From: Lycium barbarum
Taxonomy: Eukaryota > Streptophyta > Magnoliopsida > Solanales > Solanaceae
DNA: 64,000 nucleotides
Assembly (NCBI RefSeq): GCF_019175385.1
Contig: NC_083348.1
Location: forward strand, 759,001-823,000
Direction: 5' to 3'
The first letter of the stretch is position 1. Each line of letters begins with the position of its first letter. The translations under genes and the position numbers were made by a program. Below the pieces are notes generated by a model. That model had not been told where the DNA came from. It saw nothing but the letters and a program-made list of their open reading frames with translations, and did not search any database. Positions 54,170 to 64,000 of this stretch are shown piece after piece.

Positions 54170-54348
54170 TGTATGAGAATATTTTCCCTGTCTGTTTTCA
54201 TTCATTCCATAGGTTAATATACATCATGTACATCATAATTGTAGGCTACAAATTAGGAACTAATTTGACTAATGGATTCTAACATGTGCTATCCTAAAAT
54301 AGAAGATTACAAAATATATGGGAGACTAAATATGTACAGACTCTAACA
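54170..54348 (-). repeat. 5' LTR of copia element 2 (179 bp)
   Basis: On the minus strand it begins TGTTAGAGTCTGTACAT and ends CTCATACA, with the priming site TGGTATCAGACTAG directly following (54169-54156). The partner LTR is lost. Confidence 0.85.
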
Positions 54349-55111
54349 CTGTCAAAGTATGTTTTGCTATTAGCTTAACAAAACAGTACATTTTTCCACT
54401 GGGGAAGAAGGGTACGTAGCGGGAAAAACTAATGCAATTAATGATTTTAATGAATCACGTAAAATTCTAGACCAAGTACATATGATTATCTAAAGTTGAT
54501 CAATATGGATGTGCATCTTAATAAATTGAAATCTACGGATCCATATAACCTAAGTTGATCTATTACTACTCAAACTGAAACTCTTAAAGTAGGAAAGGCG
54601 AATTAGAATTTTAACCTTGCAGTGATGCTGTTAAGTCCGAATAGACTTACACCCAGTATAAATTTTGTTGGAATATACGGTCAACATAGATGTAGTTTAA
54701 TTGGAAAAGAATTTCCTCCTTGGATGATATTTAGAATATTACAATTACATTCACCTTTAATTTGCTTCATTAAACAAATTATTTAAGGGTACAAAAATCG
54801 ATCAACATTTAAGGAATATTTTGATCGTGCAACATTTAGTGAAAATTATTCGTGTTTTTAATGTATGTAGATGTAGATAGAGATATAATGTATTGAGAAG
54901 ATAAAAGGTGAGCACGCTAAGATAGTAATTATTACTTTTCTGGAGGAAACTTATTGGAGGGAAAAGAAGAGTATTTGAAGCCAAAAACTAATAAGGACAA
55001 TGTAGACTTTTTACATTTTCTGCCCATACCATTCTGCCCATTTAGCATTTCCAAAATAAAAAATAAAAAATTACAACTATATACTATAAGAGAGCATCTC
55101 AAGGTTTTGTA
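54349..55111. other. AT-rich stretch with a diverged duplicate of 49390-49500
   Basis: No gene is supported. About 54779-54890 resembles 49390-49500: both have AA-R-TCGATCAACATTTA, GATATTTT-type sequence, CAACATTTA-R-TGAAAATTATTCGTGTT and ATGTAGATGTAGATA in the same order. Confidence 0.7.
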
Positions 55112-55119
55112 GTCCTCAC

Positions 55120-55773
55120 TAAGGCTGTTCATGTTTTGGTGAAAAACTAAAACCAAACCGAAAATTTAACCAAATCGAAAATTTATCCAAACCGAATAAA
55201 AAACCGACATTTGATTTGGTTTTAAATTTGAAAAATCGATAATATTTGGTTTGGTTTTGGTTATATTAAAAAATAACCGAACCAAACCAATAATTATATA
55301 CATAAAATTGATAATTATTTATATGTATAATATTAGCTTTTCATAAATAATTATAAATATTTTATACCTTTTAATTATTAATTTGATTTTGGTCTACATA
55401 TTTCACATGATTTTTTAAGGCCCATGTCTTAAAAATTATGTCCAAGCCCAACTCTATAAGTCTTAACTGTAAGTGTTTAACCCTACCATCTCACTTTTCA
55501 TTTTATATTTCTGCCTAACCTAACTGAACAAGAGAAGCTCACGTTTCTTTCTCACAGTCACAGTGAAGGCTTAAGAAATTTGAAGAATGTAAAGAAAGAA
55601 TAGTTGAATTGTCACGGCTAGTCGAAAACCGAAAAATCGAACCAACCCGACAATAACCAAATTGGTGGTTTTTATTTTACTTGGTTTGGTTTTAGATATT
55701 TGAAAACTGACTAAATTGGTTTGGTTATGGTTTTAATCAATAACCTACCCAAACCAAACCATGAACAGCCCTA
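55120..55773. mobile_element. hAT-type MITE with 8-bp target duplication
   Basis: Terminal inverted repeats TAAGGCTGTTCATG (left) and CATGAACAGCCCTA (right) differ at one position. A perfect 8-bp direct repeat GTCCTCAC flanks them (55112-55119 and 55774-55781), the hAT signature. The interior is rich in AACCAAACC/GGTTTGGTT in both orientations, so it folds back on itself. Length 654 bp, no coding sequence. Confidence 0.9.
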
Positions 55774-55781
55774 GTCCTCAC

Positions 55782-57228
55782 ATATTTTTTTTGTCTCTTT
55801 TAACCTTTAATTAAGGATTTAATAACCTTGTAAGTCCTCACACATTTTGGTAAAATTTAAGAATTTTAAGAACTTTTTCATGCCACTAGAAGTGATGATG
55901 TCATGGAAATGGTTATAGTGGGCCCCACAAAGCACACCCAACAATATTTGAGTCTTTCTTTTATGTGAAAATTTTATTAAACTTTTTTTAAATTATATTT
56001 TTCTTAAGAATTTGTTGTAGACACGTAAAGAAATTATGCAGTCATTCAATTTATATCTTAATATAGGCTTAATTATTGAATTAAAATGCAATTCTTATAA
56101 TATTATTTATTATTAATTGATGTTATTTTCCATTTATCATTTGCTATTTTAAATTTTTATTTGTCCGATTAAACGTAAAGTAATTTATTTTATTTTCTCT
56201 TGTAATTTTTTGTCGTACGTACTTGCAAACATAAGTAATTAACAAAGATTTGACTTAAGACATGATGAAGTCTTAAATTAAAAAATAAACACAAATAACT
56301 TATCTCTTAGTTAAATAGTTAAAATGAATTCCGTCTCAATCGAAAATGAATTCCGAAGTACGATTTAATTAATCTAATTTTACCTACAGACACTTTTAAC
56401 ATAAAATTTACCTAATAAATTACTATATTAAAAGAGTAACTATAAAACGTTATTTTCATATATATATATTATGAAATCTTTGGAGAAAACAGTAGAAAGA
56501 AAATACAATTTGATCTCCAAACAGTAATAGTATTAAACAATTACAAGAACTATATTTTCTACCTTTTGTAATATTAAAATATTTTGCAAAATACGAGATA
56601 GTCAATATTTACATAATTTAGGTTAAAAAACTTAAATTCGACATGAAAAAGTTAAACTAGATTCCATAAAAAAATTCATTAAATTAAGAAAAAGGAAAAA
56701 TGTTATTTTTAACCTGCATCTTTTGAAAGGAAAAAGAAATCTTAGAATAAGAACAATTTAATTTCATTGATTGTTCAGTATTTTTTTGTATGGCTTAATA
56801 TGAAAGAACATCTACAAAAGTATCTTGCAATACGAAGGCTTTTAATTATTTATGTTAATTTGTATGTTGACTTTCCTAATTTCATCGCACAACAATATTG
56901 TAGCTTTAAATATTTTTTGACTCTAATTGAATGATGCGTAATATTTTTTTTTTCAAAAAATAAGTTAGCTAAATGAAATTAATTTAACATATGAAAAACT
57001 CAAATTTGATCATCGGAGACTATAATCTCAATGAATTTCAGTAAAACAGAAATTAGAAAACCTTTCATTTGTTTTTACTTTATAAAAAATATTTTCCTTT
57101 AACATTCAGATACCTTTTTCTACTTTAATATTTTAGAATTCCTTAAAAAGTGTCAAACGATATTACAAAAATAAAAAAGTAAGAGCAAGAGAATTTAAAA
57201 AATATCTACAATTTAATTTTAACGGCGG
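55782..57228. other. AT-rich stretch, possibly the body of a Helitron
   Basis: No gene or repeat is recognised. A Helitron-type 3' end follows at 57229-57265, so part of this stretch may belong to that element, but no 5' TC end could be placed. Confidence 0.4.
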
Positions 57229-57265
57229 TTTGGGTCCGAGCTTAGCATGGACCAAATAACACTAG
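57229..57265 (+). mobile_element. Helitron-type 3' end
   Basis: TTTGGGTCC (57229-57237) pairs with GGACCAAA (57249-57256) across an 11-base loop. TAACA follows, then CTAG (57262-57265), and a T comes next. This is the canonical hairpin-plus-CTRR terminus of Helitrons inserted between A/G and T. Confidence 0.65.
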
Positions 57266-57305
57266 TATATATATATATATATATATATACTAGTGTTATT
57301 TGGTC
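57250..57305. repeat. Perfect 56-bp palindrome around (TA)n
   Basis: GACCAAATAACACTAG runs into TA repeats and then returns as CTAGTGTTATTTGGTC. The right arm is an inverted copy of the Helitron 3' terminal sequence. Confidence 0.95.
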
Positions 57306-57595
57306 ATGTGAGATGAGAGAGTACCTTGGGAGTTGGTCATGTGAGATGTGGCTCCGGTGTCCATGTACCAATTGTTGTCTTCGGGCGGGTTTAACGACAT
57401 TGTATGCATAGCTTGATCAATATCCGTGGACGCATACCCACTATGTGAAGATGGGGCTGCTGAATAGAATGACTGAGGAGGACGAGCACCGAGAATACCT
57501 TGCTGGGACTGAGCTGGCCGTGACTGCTACTGCCAGCCGCGAGGCTGCTGCCAGCCGCGTTGCTGCTGCCAGCCAGTGGTGGGGTAGGGGAACGC
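57306..57595 (-). pseudogene. Captured fragment of copia element 2
   Basis: About 285 bases from 57309 match 52811-53095 (the gag-tail to protease-start region of copia element 2) with only a handful of differences. The fragment begins abruptly after the palindrome and ends abruptly at GGGGTAGGGGAACG/CAATTT. It has no LTR or priming site, so it is not an independent insertion of a copia element. It encodes part of the gag tail plus the AMHTMSLNPPEDNNWYMDT segment. Confidence 0.92.
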
Positions 57596-58524
57596 AATTT
57601 AACTCGTCCTATAAGATATCAAGGGACAAACTGATGGTAGAAACAATTTAAGTATCTGTAGCTTGAAGGTAACTTTCTCTACTCACAATTATATGAGATG
57701 TAGTTGTTTGATGATACAACCATTGTTTACCCTCAAAAGAGTAACAATTGAATTTGTACATGGTTTAAAGGATATGCGACTCAGCTTATTAACAAATGCA
57801 AAATTAACGAGCAATAGTAATGGAATAGCGTAAAATAAATGAGCCTGGATGTAGAACAGTGAGTCCAACGGGGAGAAGCTCCTTGTTCGGACTGTGCCTA
57901 ACGAGCCCGATTGGGGTAAATTCCTTCTTCGGACTGCTTAAACGAGAAAGGAACGAACTTAAGCAAAAAATTAAGAGACTTAAGCGAAGAAAAGCTTTAA
58001 CAACAAATAGAATATATGAGATACGAAGATGATTGTGATGCCCTTTAATGGGGCTGATACATGCGTTTATATAGTGTTTAGTGACCTACTAAAACTAGTA
58101 GACACGAACTCCCACGTGGGTGAAACAGTTCCGATATAATCGGACACGTCCGTTGATGGTGCGATCCTCGGCGGTGAATCAGTGGAAGATAACCTTCCTT
58201 GGTTTGGACTTATCCTCTCGAACATACCTCCGGCGCAACATCATGGACTCACTAACTCGGACACAAGCAAAGCTCTTTCATGGACCGTTACTGTACGGTC
58301 CTTTACTGAACCGGAGAGAACTTTTCCCAAGTTCTCACCGTACACAGATAGTCCCTCCATTTTCCGAAGTAAAGAAATGGAAACGGGAAATGGATTGAAG
58401 AGACCCCGTTCTCCCAAAACCACAATCTCATAATGGACTATAATATAATAAATGTTGCACCGTTACGTGCTTTGGTAACGTGGATTTCACCAGAATCCTT
58501 TGGCCTTTTGAACTCTACCGTTAC
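57596..58524 (+). promoter_or_regulatory. Upstream region of retrotransposon-type gene I
   Basis: No coding sequence is supported. It contains a repeated phrase (CTTGTTCGGACTG and CTTCTTCGGACTG, 57880-57940) and a clear change of composition around 57830. It may be part of an LTR of the element that carries the gene, but no LTR ends or primer binding site were found. Confidence 0.35.
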
Positions 58525-58556
58525 TAGAAGCTTCTAGAAGTCTCTAGAAGTTTCTC
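58525..58556 (+). promoter_or_regulatory. Heat-shock-element-like array
   Basis: TAGAAGCTTCTAGAAGTCTC and then TAGAAGTTTC: three AGAA units alternate with CTTC/TTTC units in the inverted nGAAnnTTCn arrangement of heat shock factor sites. It ends about 20 bases before a TATA box (58575-58583, TATATAAAT). Function is inferred from sequence only. Confidence 0.6.
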
Positions 58557-58574
58557 CAACTTCAACCTCCTCCC

Positions 58575-58583
58575 TATATAAAT
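58575..58583 (+). promoter_or_regulatory. TATA box of gene I
   Basis: CCCTATATAAATCC precedes a pyrimidine-rich leader and the first ATGs at 58586 and 58640. The short distance to the heat-shock-like array supports a promoter here. Confidence 0.6.
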
Positions 58584-58639
58584 CCATGCATAGCATCACT
58601 TCTTCACACATTCTGAAAACTTTGTTCTTGCTTTGCTTT

Positions 58640-59895
58640 AATATGTATTCTCCTTCATTGTTGTTAACCGACGCTGTCCCTCCTTTGGATTTGCTTATAC
58701 CATCTTCCACCGAACCTTTACAATCTTTCACCGAACCTTTACCATCTTTCGAACCCCTTGTAATGACGGACCTCGAACTCAAAGCGGCTGAAATTGTCCC
58801 GCTGGGTTCAATTTTGAGGATGATTGCAGGGTCGGTCACCACTACGACCATGTGAGGAACTTCAAATCCTTTGTTACCGACGACACAATTCCTATGGTTA
58901 GGAGAGAGTGTGGCTTAGACACAGGGGTTGAGATTTTGCCTACCGGACTGGGGGTGCGGATTAATCACCACATCCCCGGTCATTCCCTTGTATACACTTA
59001 CCCCTTTTCCATCGGATTCACGCTTTTGATTCATCGGCTGGTTGAAGATATGTGTCGACGTTATCGGATTTGCGTAGGACAAGTTGCTCCTCAAATATGG
59101 CAACTTATTCATTGTATCCAGTTTTTAGCTGATATGGCTGGAGTCCCATTTACCTTGGACCATTTAATCCATATTTATATTCCCAGGGTCATCCGTGAGG
59201 GTATTATGCATTTGATCCCTCGAGGCGTTCAGGGCCTAATTGACCCCGAGGATGACTTTGATCGAGGATGGTTGCACCGATTCGTCAAGATGAGAACGGC
59301 CCAACTACAACGCGTCAACCCGGATCCTCTGCTCGAGGAATGAAATTTCGAGCTGATTGCTGTTGAACCTGAGTTTTTACCCAAGATATTCGAGTGGCTA
59401 ACCACCGTGTTGGGTGCTACTGAAAGCGTGGGTCGCTCTTGGAGAGATTTGGGCCCGATTGGATGGAGGTGCAAGAATCATGGTAAGTCTCATTCTCTGT
59501 TATCACTACTTACGTTTTTTTTTGTAACTTCTTTCGTGTACTAGGGCTTCCGGTGAAGAAAGCTACGAAGGCAAGAGCTGCCAAAATAAAGTCCGAGGAT
59601 GCAGCCGAGGGAAGTACTACTGGTTCGGCTAAGGTACCGAAGAGGAGAGCCGTCTCGAAGACCCCGGCGGGCGGTTTGGGAATTTGCGCTAGGGTTAAAT
59701 TTCGTCGGATTTCCCGAAGGGGATTGTCCAGGAAAGGTCCGATACCAATTGTGGAGATCGATGATGATGCCGAATAGGAGGTTGTTGCGACCGGAGAATT
59801 TTCTCGGGGAGATCGCCTGACTTCGAGCAGAGAATGATCGGCTCAAAGTGGCTTTATCAGGGAAAAGCGATCAATCCCCGATTGACGAGACATAG
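58640..59895 (+). pseudogene. Retrotransposon-type gene I (gypsy-associated protein, decayed)
   Basis: The product resembles a protein family often annotated in plants as putative gypsy-type transposon protein. I recognise the block Y-x-C-x-x-Q-V-x-P-Q-I-W, CIQFLADMAGVPFTLDHL and DDFDRGWLHRFVKM (58852-59343). The N-terminal part (58640 onward) is Pro/Ser-rich and joins after a frameshift near 58850. A stop (59341-59343) interrupts the frame after LLEE; coding continues to an apparent GT-AG intron (59483-59544). Then comes a basic Lys/Arg-rich tail with PKRRAVSKT, ending at 59775. The biochemical role of this family is unknown to me. Gene II (60610-63330) is a relative. At least two lesions. 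Confidence 0.6.
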
Positions 59896-60363
59896 AGCTC
59901 AGAATTTTAAGCTTTTGCTTTGTTCGGTCATTTCGACTGGTAGTTCTAGTTTTGTACGGTCGTTTAGATCGACGTAGTTTGGTTTAATTTTCTTTGTACT
60001 ATCTTTCAGATCGATGTTAATTTTCCTATTCGAATGTTTAATGGAACCCGTCTTTCAGACCGATGCCAATTTTCCTATTCAGATGCTCAATGGAACCGTG
60101 TTTTCGAATTTTGTAGTTCGAATTTTTTTTATCCCCGAACTTAATTCTTCTTTTCGGAGTGGTATTACCGAACTTAATTCTTTCTTTTCGGAGTGGGCAG
60201 ACTTAAATGCGATTCATCAAAAATGCGCGGGAAACCCAAATGTCTCGTCACGTCACTTCACTGAACAAAGGACGCGTCGGTTCCCGATTAGCTGTTTCAC
60301 GGCACGTGTCGTCTCGTGACTGGTCGGCTGAAAGGCGTCGAATTGGAAGCGTTTTGCTCCCCT

Positions 60364-60372
60364 TATATATAA
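60364..60372 (+). promoter_or_regulatory. TATA box of gene II
   Basis: CCTTATATATAACTTGG lies about 240 bases before the first ATG (60610), with a pyrimidine-rich leader between. No heat-shock-like array was seen here, unlike gene I. Confidence 0.5.
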
Positions 60373-60609
60373 CTTGGCTCGCCCTTTTTCCTCATTTTTT
60401 CTTCCTGAACTTTTATCACCTTTCATAACTTCAAAACATTCTCCATCACTCAGTGATTCGACCTTCAAGTCACAAGAACAAGCCCCTGTTCTTCACCAGT
60501 TCTTTAATAAAGCTTTAAAAACAGCCTCTTGATCTTCATCTCCTTCTTGTTTGTTCTTCCCCTTCTTCACGTCCCTTTATCCGTTTGGTTCAACACAATA
60601 CTTCAAAAT

Positions 60610-63330
60610 ATGGCCTCAAGTTCTAGGCGTTCATCATCACGAGAAAACACTCCGTCCGACTCCCCTCGCGCCACCGGTACTACTGTCGGTGCAGGTACCG
60701 AAGCAGTCCCCTATAAACCTCGGGGACATGACGTAATTCCATCAGCATTTAATTTTGATTTTGAATTTGCTTCGGAAAATCCCCCAAGGGGAGACAACGA
60801 GGACCGAGGTTCCGACGTCTGATGTTATCCTTCGGCTATCAGGGAGTCGCTTTTACCACAAGTTCGAGCTAACTGCAACTGGGACGTACATCCGACACCG
60901 CCACCTGCCGGTGAGTGGCGGTATGGCCCTTTGGAAATCGTGATCCCAGGACCTGATGAAGATATGACCACATACGTGGAGAGGTATTCTAGTGTGTATA
61001 CCTTCCCCTTCACCTATAATTTGAACCCACCAATTGACGAGGTCATTCTGGATATGTCCCGAACATACCAACTATGCCTCAGACAAATTGGGCCGAATTT
61101 ATGGCGTGTAGTTACATGCATTCAATTTTTGGCCGACGAGGTCAATGCTCTATTTACGCTTGATCATCTGATCCGGCTTTACTCACCCCGCTTGTTTCGC
61201 GGGGGAATAGTGAAACTGCTAAAGCGTGGAAAGTATCCCATACTTTCCAGTGTGGATGATAAAGACCGAGGGTGGTTGGTACGGTATGTCCGTGTTAAGA
61301 CCGAGGAGATTATTCCTCGTAGCTATCGTCCCTTCCTTGAGAAGTGGAACAAACAACGTAAGCAACCTTAATGCTCTATCTCTTCGGTTTATTTTGACGT
61401 TTTTGTTCATGTAATCGCTTTGTCTTGCAGCTAGAAAGTGGATTCCTCGTGTCATCGACGACCTCAAGGTGTGGATTTAAAGACTCATGGCTCAGTACCC
61501 CCATGAGCTACGATGTTGAGCCGATTTGTCGAAGGGCAGATGGGTGGTGAAAAGTTACGGTGAGCTTTATTCGGCTTCTTCACTTCGTTTCCAAAGTTTT
61601 AACCCCTCCGTTGTTTTTTGACTTCGTTACATTCGTAGGCTTAAAGCAGGACAAGACCCGACTGAGGGATCTTTCTCTCCCCTCTCCGAGGGAAATCTCG
61701 ATGTTTGACCCGGTTGACTCGAAACAACTTGTAGCCGAGGTAGCTCCAAGTAGAAAACGCAGCAGATCCTCCCAGCCTTCATCTTCCAAGGCCCTTAAAA
61801 AAAGGAAACCGGCCACGGCTCGAAGTGAGCCTTTGCGGACTTTGAGAGACGACCCGGATGAAGATTTCATGATCGCCCTCCGGGTGCACCAAACCGCTCC
61901 ACCTACACCCGGGACTGGTCTTACTGTGACCGGAGTGGAGATGCAACCTTTAACCCTCCCGCAAGGATTACCCGACGTTGACTTGCAGCAGCCCTCTAGG
62001 AGCCCAATCAGGATTTTTGGCGATGTCATTTCTATAGATGATGATCAGTCCGGAGGAGAACCTGATGCGGACCTTGCGGATCTGCCCGGGACCTCTTCCC
62101 CACATGGGGAGGATCTTGAACGTATGTTGGGTGAGGCCCTCCCGGTAGATGTCGTTAGGGCTGATCCTTCGGGTTTTAACCTGCCAATTCCTCAAGGTAG
62201 GAGATGACCTATACACGGTACTGATTCGGGTTCTCGGCCCCATCTTATAGGCACGTTTCCTGCTCCGAGTGTCGACTCGAGGAAGACAAGGTCTATCGTC
62301 ATCATTGTGCCCAAAGATACTCACTTTTTGTCCCCTCCAGTTGTTGTGTCCAGCTACCTTCATCCTTTGGTGTCCCAGGAGGATCGTGAAAAGATGGACG
62401 AAGTATCGTGGCTGTGCCTTATGAACGAGAGTATGCACTCTAGTAACCGGGTATGTACGAGTGTGTTCCCCTTTATTTTGGTTTTTAAATTTTCCAAGTT
62501 TTTACTAATATGTCACCGAATGCAGACCGTGGTGCTGGTACATGAGGGGTTTCTGCGGGGTTCAAGGGAATGTACTGAGCTGCGAAGTCAGCTAGATAAT
62601 GCCTGAGGTCAACTTGATGCTTAAGGTCGTGAAATCCACAAGTTTGAGACCCTGCTGCGGGATGCAGAAAAGAGGCTTACGGAGTCCCGGGGTGCCTCCG
62701 TTCTTAATGCCGAGCTAAATGCTGTTAACGTTGATCTTGATGTCGTCAAAGCCGAACTCGCCATTGCTGGGAAAGAGAACCTCCGAGTAGGAAATGAATT
62801 GACGTCCTTGGGCGAGAAATATATCATCCTTCAGGTGGACAAGGACCGGCTGGCTATGGAGGCCGAGATCACTTCCGAGGCTTTTAAGGAACGAGTAGCC
62901 GCTATTTCCGAGGTGAGGCAGGAACTTGATGCACTTAAGACTGGATTTGGCAGGCTAACGGCCGAGCATTCTATGCAAGGTGAGGCTCTAAAAACGGCTC
63001 AGAAGGCAGTGGATGATCAGGCTAAGGCCGTAAAGGATCTCACTACTCAACTCGACCAAACCTTGGTTGCTCGTCGTCACATCCAAGAGCAGGCCGTTGC
63101 CGATGTAGAAGCAGCCACTAACCGTTCCATTCTCAAGGCCGATCACATGAAGTGGTTGACTCGAGTTCACACCCTCCGTGAGATCCTGGAATAAGGTCTC
63201 GAGGGTTTTGGGGATAAGATCACTAAGGCCGAAGAGATGGAAGCAAAAATGAACAGAGCCCTTAACGATGAAAGCTCCGGAGAAGACCCTTCGAACTTTG
63301 AAGAACTTGCCTCCTCGGGAGAGGAGTAAT
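60610..63330 (+). pseudogene. Retrotransposon-type gene II (gypsy-associated, intron-containing, decayed)
   Basis: A relative of gene I with a fuller structure. Exon 1 (60610-61357): Ser-rich start MASSSRRSSSRENTPSDS, a frameshift near 60820, then the shared block YQLCLRQIGPNLWRVVTCIQFLADEVNALFTLDHL and DDKDRGWLVRYVRV. Apparent GT-AG introns: 61358-61430, 61560-61638 and 62451-62525; exon frames join well across each. Exon 3 has a basic nuclear-localisation-like segment (RKRSRSSQPSSSKALKKRKP). Exon 4 (62526-63330) encodes a long heptad-rich coiled coil (about 62640-63190) and an acidic C-terminus ending ASSGEE. In-frame stops occur in exons 2, 3 and 4 (for example 61478-61480 and 63192-63194), mostly at CAA/CGA-type codons. 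Function unknown. Confidence 0.6.
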
Positions 63331-63765
63331 ATAGATTTTTTTTGTATGGTTTTGGACTCGGCATGTTTTAAGCTGATGTAATTTTGTAAATGGTTTGGTA
63401 GATTTTGGGCCGATGTAAAAAACTATGTCCGCATATTTTTGATCGGTATACATATATATAAATTTTTTGGCCTTTGACGCTTGGTCTTATTTCATATTTG
63501 TAAATTCGAACGTTTCCGGATCGGCGCATTAAGCCTTTCTGGCCGATATGATTAAGAGCCTTCGTATTTGCATCGAGTCCGAATTCTTTCAGACTTTGTT
63601 CTGGCTCGATTCTTCGGAGAAAAGAGTAGGTGCGCCAATTTTTTTATAAATAGGGAATATTTAAACGGAAATATGGACCGAAGTGTTTTGAGCCGAAGTG
63701 TTTCTCATTTCATAATCATAAATGATACATGGAACCTAAGGTCACAACTCAATACACCCTACTCG

Positions 63766-63892
63766 GGCACGACTCATTCAATCGTTTGACCCTAAATAAC
63801 CTATCCAGGCACGACTCATTCGGTCATTTGGCCCTTACAAATAACCTATTCGGGCATGACTCATTCGGTCGTTTGGCCCTTACAACTAGCAT
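63766..63892 (+). repeat. ~53-bp tandem repeat (about 2.5 copies)
   Basis: The unit CGGGCACGACTCATTCGGTC...TTTGGCCCTTACAAATAACC occurs at about 63766, 63818 and 63850 with small length changes. It lies downstream of gene II in DNA otherwise lacking features (63331-64000). Confidence 0.75.
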
Positions 63893-64000
63893 AATTCTTG
63901 TGTCCCTTTGGTTCCACATTTCATGGGGTGATACTCTAGCCCCCCAGTGTTTGATCTTCGAAGCATGAAGAGGAGAAAACACTATCGTTGTTACCGGGGA

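Larger units (their letters stand above)
49819..54348 (-). mobile_element. Copia element 2 (Ty1/copia), 3'-truncated
   Basis: Minus strand: 5' LTR (54170-54348), Met-type priming site, gag, protease, integrase, reverse transcriptase and RNase H in the copia order. It ends inside RNase H after QRTKH at about 49820, where filler DNA begins; the rest of RNase H and the 3' LTR are gone. Several stops and frameshifts interrupt the coding region. A piece of it (52811-53095) is duplicated at 57309-57595. The lineage may be Ale/Retrofit-like, judged only from the short LTR. Confidence 0.93.

Overview
The window is eukaryotic plant nuclear DNA, most likely from a Solanaceae species (nightshade family). 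I infer this from the tobacco-vein-clearing-virus-like endogenous pararetrovirus, the Solanaceae-type Ty3/gypsy, Ty1/copia and MITE families, and the AT-rich, gene-poor layout. I found no intact host gene. Almost everything recognisable is a transposable element or integrated viral DNA, much of it nested.

Layout. 1-983: fragment of a gypsy LTR (minus strand). 984-10114: a minus-strand Tat/Ogre-type gypsy element (LTR 9357-10114, gag, protease remnant). Its gag is interrupted by a young Athila-derived non-autonomous LTR element (2862-9117, perfect 5-bp target duplication AGGCC). 10115-16515: AT-rich non-coding DNA with tandem duplications, a Helitron-like block (12153-14841) bounded by two opposed Helitron-type 3' ends, and a MITE. 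16516-24095: a 5'-truncated LINE split by a chromodomain gypsy element (17462-23253). 24121-41160: a head-to-tail array of an endogenous pararetrovirus on the minus strand, with one 5'-deleted copy, one longer copy and three intergenic-region copies. 41161-45520: AT-rich DNA with at least three Stowaway-like MITEs and a cluster of perfect hairpins. 45521-48680: a long-inverted-repeat (Mutator-like) element carrying a small MITE and a truncated copia element. 49677-54348: a second copia element whose 3' end is lost at a junction filled with templated DNA. 55120-55773: a hAT-type MITE with an 8-bp target duplication. 57229-57595: a Helitron 3' end, a perfect palindrome and a captured copia fragment. 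58525-63330: two related, intron-containing but decayed retrotransposon-type genes, the first preceded by a heat-shock-element-like promoter.

How it works together. The pararetrovirus array is the main object. Two landmarks in its repeated intergenic region lie about 9.2 kb apart, which gives the unit length. The copies encode a 5' accessory region, a polyprotein (movement protein, coat protein with two zinc motifs, aspartic protease, reverse transcriptase, RNase H) and a separate transactivator/viroplasmin. Each copy carries different inactivating lesions: a 1,966-bp deletion in one, and loss of the reverse transcriptase active site plus nonsense changes in the other. The remaining elements are mostly dead, with many stop codons that look like C-to-T or G-to-A decay. 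The nesting order gives a partial relative chronology.
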